The position numbers and the translations under genes are program-made. From contig JAFTFE010000167.1 in assembly GCA_017449765.1 (NCBI GenBank), positions 1-33,152 on the forward strand: a stretch of 33,152 nucleotides of DNA, read 5' to 3'. Within the stretch, counting starts at the first letter, position 1. Each line of letters opens with the position of its first letter. The DNA is from Lachnospiraceae bacterium. GTDB taxonomy: Bacteria; Bacillota; Clostridia; Lachnospirales; Lachnospiraceae. The notes under the pieces are model-generated. The model was not told the DNA's origin. It was given only the letters and a program-made list of their open reading frames with translations, and did not search any database. Of this stretch, positions 6,080 through 13,876 are shown in pieces.

Positions 6080-7927
6080 ATGAAATTTATATTTATTAAT
6101 CCTAAAATTACCATGAGTATAAATGATAAGGCAAAGGATTTTTATAATGGGGCTAAAGAGATATTTGATGAATATTTGACATCATACGTATATGTTGATT
6201 CTTTGATGCAATTTAATCAGATTTGTGCAGGAGCTATAGATAAAGATGATATAGTTGCTTTTTTTACATCTGAGACAGGAGAATATTCTAAGACAGCCAT
6301 CGATTTTTTTGAAAAATGTAAAAGGTCACAATGTAGAGTGTGGGCTATTGCAACGGAGGGAAATACTGAGTGCAGAACACCGCCAAAACCTATTGATAAA
6401 TATCAGAGTTTTGATGTAGCAAGCCGCAATGAAAATAGAAATCCTTTAAAAAATAATATGCGTGCTATTGCACAGATTTTTGCACGAAAAGTAATATCTC
6501 AGACATTATCTCCTTTTTATAGGGATGAAGTGTTGTATTTTATCTCTCATAAAAGAAGTGATGGAGAACATCTCGCTGCAAGATTGGCAGATGCTCTTAG
6601 AAACTTGACTCGAGAAAGAAATGTATACAGAGATGTTGTTAATGTTGAAGTGGGACAGGAAGCCCAAGAGGATATTGATAAACATCTATCGGTTAGTGAT
6701 GTATTGATTTTTTTGCAGACCGAAGAATCCTCAGAATCCTGCTGGATTATCAAGGAATTAAGTTATGCGCTATTGAATGATATCCCAGTGTTATGGATAC
6801 AGATAGATGATGCACCATATAAGAAATTGGATATTATTCCAGGAGAAAAGCCAAGTTTGAGATATTCAAGAGAAGAATTTGATGATGCGAATAGACTTGA
6901 AGAGATTGTTAATGAAGTGGAAGAAATGTGCTTTCAATTGATAATGCAGTCATCGGATCAAGTTTTTACATATATTGAGTATCTTAGTGATATGGATAAA
7001 TGCAATAAAATACAGATGATACCAGATGAAAAATCTATATTATCATATAATATCCAATATAAATCTGATTCTGTGGATTTGTATGCTGATAATATTAAGC
7101 ATTATATACAATGTTTTGGTAGGAATCCCCAAAAAAATGATGTAGATATTTTTTTGCAGCGAATGGAAGATGTTGAATTTTGTAAGAATGCCGATAATAT
7201 TTTCCTGTTATCAAATCACGGAAAAAGAAAAGACAAGTATGAGAATGGGAAGTTTATTGAAGAAAACTATGATGATTACATCATGAATTTGGAAAACGTT
7301 ACCGGAACAAAAAGGGATTTTTTAAACAGGAAGATAATAATTTCAGGTGCATTTCCAGATTGTGATGAGATATATAAGAATTCATTGCTAGAAGCACTGA
7401 TTGTCTATTCGCGAGAGATAATAAAAAATGGTTATACATTGGTGTTTGGTGCACATCCAACTTTTCAGAATTTGATTTTCGATATAGGCAGATTATATTC
7501 GCGAGATGTTAGAAAATCTATCGAGATGCATATGGATAGTATACATATGAATGAATATCGTAACACGGGTATAGAAGATAAATGTACTTTGATCATATCA
7601 GACGGATTAGATAATATGCGTAAAAAGATGATATCCGATAACGCTGCGGATATGCTTATTTGCATGGGTGGTAAGATAAAAGAAGATATTAGACAACAAG
7701 GCGTTGATGATGAGGTTAAGAAGGCGAAGGACGCTGGGATACCAGTTGCGCTTGTTGGGACGGTAGGCGGAAGATCCAGTGAAATGGCGCATGAGATTAT
7801 TACTAATTCAAGCAAATATGAATGGGATGATTTAAATTCATGGGGTAAAGATTTTAATGAAATGCTGTTTTATAATATCAATCACAGACTAATGATTAAG
7901 AAATTGTTGGAAAAGATTAGTATGTGA
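6080..7927 (+). CDS. TIR - SLOG fusion protein
   Basis: 615 residues. Residues 1-140 are an alpha/beta region I do not recognise (FIFINPKI...; DIVAFFTSETGEYSKTAIDFF). Residues about 150-290 are a TIR domain: VLYFISHKRSDGEHLAARL, VYRDVVNVEVGQE, DVLIFLQTEES, and CWIIKELSYAL with Glu226 as the likely catalytic glutamate. Residues about 415-575 are a Rossmann-like SLOG domain (KIIISGAFPDCDEIYKNS; NGYTLVFGAHPTFQ; ADMLICMGG; GIPVALVG), a fold that binds nucleotide signals such as cyclic ADP-ribose isomers in Thoeris ThsA. The likely mode is signal binding by SLOG switching on NAD+ cleavage by TIR. It follows the Nmad2 gene after two bases. Domain identity is firm; mechanism is inferred. Confidence 0.85.
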   Translation: MKFIFINPKITMSINDKAKDFYNGAKEIFDEYLTSYVYVDSLMQFNQICAGAIDKDDIVAFFTSETGEYSKTAIDFFEKCKRSQCRVWAIATEGNTECRTPPKPIDKYQSFDVASRNENRNPLKNNMRAIAQIFARKVISQTLSPFYRDEVLYFISHKRSDGEHLAARLADALRNLTRERNVYRDVVNVEVGQEAQEDIDKHLSVSDVLIFLQTEESSESCWIIKELSYALLNDIPVLWIQIDDAPYKKLDIIPGEKPSLRYSREEFDDANRLEEIVNEVEEMCFQLIMQSSDQVFTYIEYLSDMDKCNKIQMIPDEKSILSYNIQYKSDSVDLYADNIKHYIQCFGRNPQKNDVDIFLQRMEDVEFCKNADNIFLLSNHGKRKDKYENGKFIEENYDDYIMNLENVTGTKRDFLNRKIIISGAFPDCDEIYKNSLLEALIVYSREIIKNGYTLVFGAHPTFQNLIFDIGRLYSRDVRKSIEMHMDSIHMNEYRNTGIEDKCTLIISDGLDNMRKKMISDNAADMLICMGGKIKEDIRQQGVDDEVKKAKDAGIPVALVGTVGGRSSEMAHEIITNSSKYEWDDLNSWGKDFNEMLFYNINHRLMIKKLLEKISM

Positions 7928-7936
7928 GGAGCCGCA

Positions 7937-8911
7937 ATGGATTTAAATGAATTAAAACCAACCAAAGTTTATGATACATATTGGGAGTTTGCTTATAAAA
8001 GGCAAGAGATATTTTTTAACAGATATAATAATATGCCTTCACCATGGACAAATGATCCGATTTTACAAAAATATAAGTTTACTAATGTTTATAGGGCGTC
8101 TGATCGTGTGAGTCAGTACTTGATAAAAAATGTTATATATAGCAATAAGCAGTATAGTCCTGAAGATATGTTATTCCGTATTTTACTGTATAAAATATTT
8201 AATAAGATTGAAACATGGGAGTATTTGGAAAAAAGGCTCCAGGATATATCATATAAATCTTTTAATAAACAATCATACGATATATTGTTGGATGAGTTGT
8301 TGAAGAATGGGATTTCGATATATTCAGCTGCTTACATTATGCCATCCGGAAAAAGCAGTTTTGGATATGGCAAAAAACACAAGAATAATCTTGAACTTCT
8401 CGAGTTTATAATGAAGGATGGTCTGTCAATTAAAATTGCCAAAGCAAAATCTATGCAGGAGATATATGATCATTTAAAGGATTATCCCATGTTGGGTGAT
8501 TTTCTGTCGTTTCAATATTTAATAGATATTAATTATAGTGAACTGTGCGATTTTAGTGAGATGTCGTTTGTTGTAGCTGGACCTGGGGCTAAAAGAGGGA
8601 TACGAAAATGTTTTGAAAATGCTGATAATTATCTTGAAGAGGATATCATCCGATTAGTATGTGAAAGACAGAAGCAGGAGTTTAATGAACGAGGATTAAA
8701 ATTTAGAGATTTATTTGGAAGACAAATGCAGTTGATTGATTGCCAGAATCTTTTTTGCGAGATTGATAAGTATGCAAGGGTGGCGTATCCGGAATTTTGT
8801 CAAGTGAAGGGTAAAAGAATAAAGCAGCAATATAAAAATAGAAGTTTGCCTCAGATTCAATACTACTTTCCGCCAAAGTGGGAAATAAATCAAAACATGG
8901 AGAAAGGTTGA
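7937..8911 (+). CDS. Alpha-glutamyl/putrescinyl-thymine pyrophosphorylase or 5-hmdU DNA kinase-like helical protein
   Basis: 324 residues, predicted mostly helical. Features resembling the HhH-glycosylase-like aGPT-PPlase/HMUDK helical family are LLYKIFNKIETWEYLE (83-98), the hairpin VAGPGAKRGIRKCF (213-226) and the C-terminal motif QLIDCQNLFCEIDKYARVAYPE (split at 265-286). Characterised relatives in phages activate 5-hydroxymethyluracil in DNA before hypermodification. Here the gene lies seven bases before a thymidylate synthase/hydroxymethylase homologue, exactly the expected source of a hydroxymethylated pyrimidine. Start ATG 7937 has gaggag nine bases upstream. Whether it works on DNA or on free nucleotides in this bacterial operon is not known. 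Confidence 0.7.
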   Translation: MDLNELKPTKVYDTYWEFAYKRQEIFFNRYNNMPSPWTNDPILQKYKFTNVYRASDRVSQYLIKNVIYSNKQYSPEDMLFRILLYKIFNKIETWEYLEKRLQDISYKSFNKQSYDILLDELLKNGISIYSAAYIMPSGKSSFGYGKKHKNNLELLEFIMKDGLSIKIAKAKSMQEIYDHLKDYPMLGDFLSFQYLIDINYSELCDFSEMSFVVAGPGAKRGIRKCFENADNYLEEDIIRLVCERQKQEFNERGLKFRDLFGRQMQLIDCQNLFCEIDKYARVAYPEFCQVKGKRIKQQYKNRSLPQIQYYFPPKWEINQNMEKG

Positions 8912-8917
8912 TGTTAT

Positions 8918-9910
8918 ATGGCAAATGCTTTCTGTGGATTAACAGCAAATGATGTCTGGAAGGATGCGTTCGCTTACTTAAAGGCAAAAGGGAAACAAAG
9001 TATTAGTAGAGAAGGAGATACACAGGAAATACTGCATGTTCTTATGACGATTGAAGATCCACGACAAAGATGGGTATATGACAGATTTCCATCCATGAGT
9101 ATCGCTTTTGCCCTTGCTGAAATAATATGGATATTGAATGGAACGGATGAATCAGAAGTTATTAACGAATGGAATCCATTATTATCTAGTTATGCGGGTA
9201 ATGGTGATAGATATTATGGTGCTTACGGGAAACGAATAAGAAAACATTATGGATTTGACCAATTAGAACGTACATATTATGCACTACAATCTGTTCCGGA
9301 AAGCAGACAAGTAGTGATACAGATTTATGATACAGAAATTGATATGCCATTAGATGATGGAAAACCAAGAAGCCAAGATATTCCATGCAATATATGTTCC
9401 ATGCTCAAGATACGGGATGAAAAACTTGAATGGTCTCAAATAATGAGAAGTAATGACATATTTAGAGGTATGCCATATAATTTTATTCAATTTACAACAA
9501 TTCAGGAAATAATGGCAGGATGGCTTGGGTTGGATGTTGGAGCATATAGCCATTACTGTGACAGCTTACATTTGTACGAAAAGGATTATGCCAGAATATC
9601 CAATAATGGATTAGATGCAAACAACGATATTTTGGGTATTAATAAGTTGGAGACGGATCAGCTTATCAAAGAAATATATGAAAGAATGAAATGCCTGTGT
9701 AATAAAAAAGTTGATGAAAAAACTATTGCCAAATTAGCATTCTTGAATTCTGAGCATGTAGCATACAACAATATGATGTTGATTATTGCAGCATATATTG
9801 CCCAGAGAAGAAAATTTAATGTTCTGGCCGAGGAACTTGTTCATAAATCGACTAATGTGTTGTACCAAGGAATGTGGCAAAGATGGAAAGAAGACAGAGG
9901 TTATAGCTAA
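8918..9910 (+). CDS. Thymidylate synthase / deoxypyrimidine hydroxymethylase family protein
   Basis: 330 residues of the ThyA superfamily. Visible active-site elements: Glu68 in ALAEIIWILNGTDE, Arg130 in ESRQVVIQI, nucleophile Cys157 in SQDIPCNI, MRSNDIFRGMPYN (176-188) and SHYCDSLHLYEKD with His218 and Tyr220. Asn188 aligns with the uracil-binding asparagine of thymidylate synthase, suggesting dUMP rather than dCMP as substrate. The sequence diverges from housekeeping ThyA, resembling phage dUMP hydroxymethylases that make 5-hydroxymethyl-dUMP, but methylation versus hydroxymethylation cannot be decided by eye. It sits in a TIR operon directly after an aGPT-PPlase-like gene, so a specialised base-modification role is more likely than dTMP supply. 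Confidence 0.85.
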   Translation: MANAFCGLTANDVWKDAFAYLKAKGKQSISREGDTQEILHVLMTIEDPRQRWVYDRFPSMSIAFALAEIIWILNGTDESEVINEWNPLLSSYAGNGDRYYGAYGKRIRKHYGFDQLERTYYALQSVPESRQVVIQIYDTEIDMPLDDGKPRSQDIPCNICSMLKIRDEKLEWSQIMRSNDIFRGMPYNFIQFTTIQEIMAGWLGLDVGAYSHYCDSLHLYEKDYARISNNGLDANNDILGINKLETDQLIKEIYERMKCLCNKKVDEKTIAKLAFLNSEHVAYNNMMLIIAAYIAQRRKFNVLAEELVHKSTNVLYQGMWQRWKEDRGYS

Positions 9911-9951
9911 TTGTATTGATAGTAAAAGTCTATAGCAGGAGGGAGATAAAG

Positions 9952-10758
9952 ATGTTTGCTGGGTTTAATGTTCTTGTAGATGATAAAGATGGTTTTCGGA
10001 AATATTATAAAGTTGGTGATGAAATGTATACTAATCAAAAAAAGGCTATTAATGAGAGTTTGGGCAAATATATTAATCCTGATGGATCATTATGCGAGAG
10101 GATAATTGAAGAAAAGTGGTTTCCGGACATAAATGCACATGTTTTTCTTTCGCACTCACACAACGATTTGGATTTCGTTATATCTTTTGCCGGCTGGTTG
10201 TATGAAAAATTTGAAATAGAGGCATTTATAGATTCAGGAGTGTGGCATAATTCCGATGATTTACTCAGGAAAATTGATAATAGGTACTGTGTATCTTTGC
10301 GTGATGAAAATGGTAATATTAAATCATATGATTACAAAACAAGGAACAGATCAACAAGTAATGTTCATATGATATTGTATACAGCTTTGATGAAAATGAT
10401 CGATAGAACAGAGTGTCTGATGTTTATTAATACTCCGTCATCCTTAAAATGGGTTGATATGATCACTGATGATTCAGCGACTACATCGCCATGGATTTAT
10501 GGTGAGCTCCTTGCTTCAAAGCTTATAAGAAACAGATCAAGGAAAGAGCACAGGGCCCAGCATAATTTGTTTTTTGAGCATGCTGATGAAAATTATCAAA
10601 ACCTTGAGATAGAATATAATATTAATACAAAACATTTAATAGATATTAATGATTACAATTTAAAACTGTTTGAAGAATCAGCGTATGAATATAAAGATGC
10701 ATATGATGCTTTGGACAATTTTTATTTACAAAATAATATAGATACCAGAAATCTGTAA
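9952..10758 (+). CDS. TIR domain protein, third TIR of the operon
   Basis: 268 residues with start ATG 9952, set by aggaggg at 9937-9943; the frame is open further upstream without good initiation signals. After a 60-residue N-terminal segment comes a TIR fold: HVFLSHSHNDLDFVISFAGWL, a shortened-helix segment EAFIDSGVWHNSDDLL, CLMFINTPSS, and SPWIYGELLASKLI with Glu185 as the expected catalytic residue. The TIR is drawn out by an insertion (about 110-140) and the tail is acidic and helical. It closes the six-gene operon. The family predicts NAD+ hydrolysis or cyclisation; its division of labour with the other two TIR proteins is unknown. Confidence 0.75.
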   Translation: MFAGFNVLVDDKDGFRKYYKVGDEMYTNQKKAINESLGKYINPDGSLCERIIEEKWFPDINAHVFLSHSHNDLDFVISFAGWLYEKFEIEAFIDSGVWHNSDDLLRKIDNRYCVSLRDENGNIKSYDYKTRNRSTSNVHMILYTALMKMIDRTECLMFINTPSSLKWVDMITDDSATTSPWIYGELLASKLIRNRSRKEHRAQHNLFFEHADENYQNLEIEYNINTKHLIDINDYNLKLFEESAYEYKDAYDALDNFYLQNNIDTRNL

Positions 10759-10843
10759 CATCATTACTCAAAAGATGATAGTGATTTTTAAATTATTAGA
10801 TAGAAGTTTCAAGATATTAGCTGGTTGTACAGAGTAGTAATAA

Positions 10844-10868
10844 AGGATAATTGATGATTATCTTATAA
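10844..10868 (+). repeat. 25-bp inverted repeat, left copy, with internal dyad (operator-like)
   Basis: Identical to the reverse complement of 13717-13741. It contains the dyad GATAAT-tgatg-ATTATC (10846-10862) and overlaps a TATAAT (10864-10869) 33 bases before the DUF4062 start. The remaining gap after the TIR operon (10759-10843) shows nothing else clear. Confidence 0.7.
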
Positions 10869-10902
10869 TCAAAATTCATTTATTTTTAGGAGGCTATACA
10901 AC

Positions 10903-11904
10903 ATGGAAAAGAAATATCAAATTTTTATTAGTTCAACATTTAAAGATTTAGAAAAGGAAAGAAATTCTATTATAAAAACAACCTTAAGAGCAAATTGCTT
11001 TCCTGCAAGTATGGAGTGGTTTCCTGGAATTGATGAAGAGCAATTTGAATATATAAAACAAGTAATAGATTATTCTGACTATTATGTCATTATTCTGGGC
11101 GGATTATACGGAACAATAGCTTCAGATGGAATAAGTTATACCGAAAAAGAATTTGATTATGCAAAATCGAGAAACAAAAAAATAATTGCCTTAGTACAAA
11201 AAAACCCAATTGAAAAAGAGTCGGAAGATGAACGTATTGTAAAATACACAAATTTTCATAAAAAAGTGACAAGCGAAAGGCTTATTAGCTATTGGACAAA
11301 CCCTGAAGAACTAATATCAATATATGCAACAAGTTTAGAACAAACAATAAATAAATTCTTTTCACAAGGATGGGTCAGATGTAATGTTGCTAAGTGTAAT
11401 AAAAGATTGGAATTTGTTGATATAAATTCGAAAATAACAGCAATTCAAATCAAAAATATCAGTTCTATACATATAATGGCAAGTGGTACATTTTCATATA
11501 TTCAAATCGTTAAAAGTTTATTAAAAGCAAACAATCTTTATAATAGAACTGTTAATGTATATATCAACTTTAGACTTGGTGAAGATCAAGAAAGAATAGA
11601 GTTGTTAAAACGGCATTATAATAAATTATGGATGAATTTATTTGAGGAATTTCCTAAATTAAAATTTCATTTTTCTTGTGTAAAAAATTTTAAGGTAAGT
11701 TTTAGAGGAATTATTGTAAATAAAAAGAAAGGATTTATAGGTTTCTATGTTCGTAATAATGATAAAATATTTGGACCGCTAGATAATTGTATTTATGTAG
11801 ATACAAATACTGATATAGGTAAATATATTATTAACTATTACTTAAAATGTTTTGAAAAACAGACCTATTACTCATCATTAAAAGAATGTATTGAATCTTT
11901 TTAA
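10903..11904 (+). CDS. DUF4062 (TIR-like) domain protein with uncharacterised C-terminal domain
   Basis: 333 residues. The N-terminal 110 residues are a DUF4062 domain: YQIFISSTFKDLEKERN, then SDYYVIILGGLYGT and YTEKEFDYAKSRNKKIIALV. DUF4062 is a TIR-related alpha/beta fold frequently found at the N-terminus of bacterial conflict proteins. The remaining residues are basic and aromatic-rich (HIMASGTFSYIQIVKSLL; KKKGFIGFYVRNNDKIFG), perhaps a degenerate PLD-like sensor domain; I cannot name it. Aggagg at 10890-10895 supports ATG 10903. The stop overlaps the next ATG (TAATG), so it is translated together with the P-loop kinase. It shares an upstream inverted repeat with the convergent TIR gene. 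Confidence 0.75.
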   Translation: MEKKYQIFISSTFKDLEKERNSIIKTTLRANCFPASMEWFPGIDEEQFEYIKQVIDYSDYYVIILGGLYGTIASDGISYTEKEFDYAKSRNKKIIALVQKNPIEKESEDERIVKYTNFHKKVTSERLISYWTNPEELISIYATSLEQTINKFFSQGWVRCNVAKCNKRLEFVDINSKITAIQIKNISSIHIMASGTFSYIQIVKSLLKANNLYNRTVNVYINFRLGEDQERIELLKRHYNKLWMNLFEEFPKLKFHFSCVKNFKVSFRGIIVNKKKGFIGFYVRNNDKIFGPLDNCIYVDTNTDIGKYIINYYLKCFEKQTYYSSLKECIESF

Positions 11905-12587
11905 TGAACATATTAAAACATAAATCGGAGAATAGGCAAATGAATAGAATAGAAAAGGACTTAAGAATACCAAATGGATTTATTTTGTTTCTGTCAGGTG
12001 TTCCTGGAGTTGGAAAAACAACTATATCATATGAACTTCTTAAAAGAATTAATTCATTTAGAATTATTGAGGAAACAGATATTATAAGAGAAATACTTCG
12101 TGGATATAATCAATATTTGAAATATGATCTAAATATTGAAAAAAACATTTTCAAAGATATCAATATATCAGATCACACAGTATTGCTAGATTATGACAAT
12201 GCGAAAAAACAATGTATACTAATGAAGAAATCAATTGAACATATAATATTGAGACAACAACGAAAAGGTATTGCAACTATTATTAATGGTGTTCATGTAA
12301 TACCAGAAATATTATATGATATTATAAGTGATAATTTTGTGTTTATTAATTTGTATGTTACAGATGAAAATGAAATATACAATAGGATTGTTAACAGAAA
12401 TCCCTCATCATACATGCTTGAGCATATACCTTTTATTTATAAATCAAATACAGAATTGTTTTCCAATACAGAAAAAGTAATTTCAATGTGTAATTATAAT
12501 AATATATTCAATATTAATGTCACAAACTTATCTGTTGATGACACAATTGAATTGTGTGTTAGGAAAATAAAAAAATACCTAAAATAA
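11904..12587 (+). CDS. P-loop kinase, 2-phosphoglycerate kinase-like
   Basis: 227 residues. Walker A is GVPGVGKTT (32-40), followed by FRIIEETDIIREILRGYN, which parallels the STDxIREVLR segment of 2-phosphoglycerate kinases, and by KGIATIINGVHVIPEIL, paralleling their EGVHLVPG segment. It therefore belongs to the small-molecule kinase branch of P-loop enzymes; the substrate here is unknown and need not be phosphoglycerate. ATG 11904 overlaps the preceding stop; ATG 11940, with cggag nine bases before it, is an equally plausible start giving a 215-residue protein. Pairing with DUF4062 and the facing TIR gene suggests an immune or toxin-like function. Its end is 35 bases from the end of the convergent TIR gene. 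Confidence 0.7.
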   Translation: MNILKHKSENRQMNRIEKDLRIPNGFILFLSGVPGVGKTTISYELLKRINSFRIIEETDIIREILRGYNQYLKYDLNIEKNIFKDINISDHTVLLDYDNAKKQCILMKKSIEHIILRQQRKGIATIINGVHVIPEILYDIISDNFVFINLYVTDENEIYNRIVNRNPSSYMLEHIPFIYKSNTELFSNTEKVISMCNYNNIFNINVTNLSVDDTIELCVRKIKKYLK

Positions 12588-12622
12588 AGAAATTAAATCT
12601 ACCATTTTGTTTTTAATGATTA

Positions 12623-13702
12623 CTAAAATAAATCTTTAGCATTATCCCATACACTTTCAAATTTTTTAATGCATTCTACTCCTTTTTTTGAAGTTGCACT
12701 AAACACTTCGAACATTGTGTTAGTTATTATTTGAGGATAACCATTTTCATCAAAGTGGGGTTTTGAATAGAGAATACAATTGTCAAGACGTATTATTATT
12801 TCATCACGCCGATGTGAATATTTTCTAAAACACTTTTTTATTAATTTATTATCTCCAGTTAAATGTGCTGCCCTTTTTATAGTTGAATTAAGCTCATTAA
12901 AAAAAATATCTTGTGCTTTATGAGCAAATTTGACTTCTGGAGATGATGGGTCAAGAAAAAGGCAGCGAAAATCAATGCCATACATATCAGTATTAACAGT
13001 TTTTTCGTCTAAATAGCGAAACAATTCCTCATGGTGTAATATCAATTTCATATTTTTTCTACCATAAATCCATAAATATTTTCCAGTATACAGAAAAGAT
13101 TCAATAATATTTTTCCATAATTCAAGAGTCTCAAATCCTGTAAGAAAATATGCTGTTCTATTTTTATAAATTGGACTTTTAACCTGAAAAGCATCGTCAG
13201 AGGCAAGAGTTTCAACAAATTCTTCACATTGAATATCTATCTTTCGATATTTTTCTTTGATTTCCTCTACTTCTAATACAAATTGTTTTATTGCTTCGCG
13301 AATAAATGTGGAATCATGAAGTTCAAATCCACTAATAAATGATTCTACAAAATTAGGAGACGACATATTAATTTCACGTGCATAATTCATAGGATTGTCT
13401 ATCCATGAATCCCAACAAGGGTCTTTGTCAAATAGTATGGGAATTGTCTTTTTGTTCATGCCATGAGCCAATCCGGCTTCATATAAAAGCCATGGAGATT
13501 TTTTGTTCTCATGTGTAAAACATATTACCAATTCATTGCAGGAAGCAATTTGATCATTAATTTTTGAATGTACTTCTTCTCCTGCAATAATATCACTCTC
13601 AGAAATAAATGTCTCAATATCAAAGGACTCTAGAAAATTTTTTAATACATATGCCAAATCACAACTTTTTGATTTAGACCAACTTATAAAAATCTTTCGC
13701 AT
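12623..13702 (-). CDS. TIR domain protein with uncharacterised C-terminal sensor-like domain
   Basis: 359 residues, on the opposite strand to its neighbours. Residues 1-95 are a TIR domain: RKIFISWSKSKSCDLAYVL, ISESDIIAGEEVHSKI, ELVICFTHENKKSPWLLYEAG with likely catalytic Glu75, and KKTIPILFD. The C-terminal 170 residues (YLWIYGRKNMKLI; GIDFRCLFLDPSS; YSHRRDEIIIRLDNC) look like an inactive PLD-type or other ligand-sensing domain, not identifiable by eye. The start is placed at 13702 rather than 13750 because gcggag lies seven bases before it and the longer form would run over another ggagg. A 25-bp repeat shared with the DUF4062 gene lies 15 bases upstream of its start. Confidence 0.8.
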   Translation of the reverse strand: MRKIFISWSKSKSCDLAYVLKNFLESFDIETFISESDIIAGEEVHSKINDQIASCNELVICFTHENKKSPWLLYEAGLAHGMNKKTIPILFDKDPCWDSWIDNPMNYAREINMSSPNFVESFISGFELHDSTFIREAIKQFVLEVEEIKEKYRKIDIQCEEFVETLASDDAFQVKSPIYKNRTAYFLTGFETLELWKNIIESFLYTGKYLWIYGRKNMKLILHHEELFRYLDEKTVNTDMYGIDFRCLFLDPSSPEVKFAHKAQDIFFNELNSTIKRAAHLTGDNKLIKKCFRKYSHRRDEIIIRLDNCILYSKPHFDENGYPQIITNTMFEVFSATSKKGVECIKKFESVWDNAKDLF

Positions 13703-13716
13703 TTTTTTCTCCGCTT

Positions 13717-13741
13717 TTATAAGATAATCATCAATTATCCT
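13717..13741 (-). repeat. 25-bp inverted repeat, right copy, with internal dyad
   Basis: Exact reverse complement of 10844-10868. It lies immediately upstream of the minus-strand TIR gene, with the dyad at 13723-13739 and a TATAAA reading toward that gene. Works as an operator/promoter candidate or as a terminal repeat of the module. Confidence 0.7.
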
Positions 13742-13772
13742 CCATAACATTTGACAAAAACAACCTTTTAGA

Positions 13773-13797
13773 TTACAAAAAACAACAAGATTATTGA
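13773..13797 (+). promoter_or_regulatory. Weak third copy of the agr-type repeat before agrB
   Basis: Ttacaaaaa...ttattga matches the core at 4617-4641 at 19 of 25 positions and lies about 80 bases before agrB. It could be a diverged regulator site; the AT-rich context raises the chance of coincidence. Confidence 0.3.
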
Positions 13798-13876
13798 GTG
13801 AATTGTATTTATAAGTTTAAAATAAAGGATTATACAGAAGTAAAATGCATTTTGAAAAGGAATATGGTGATATGCG

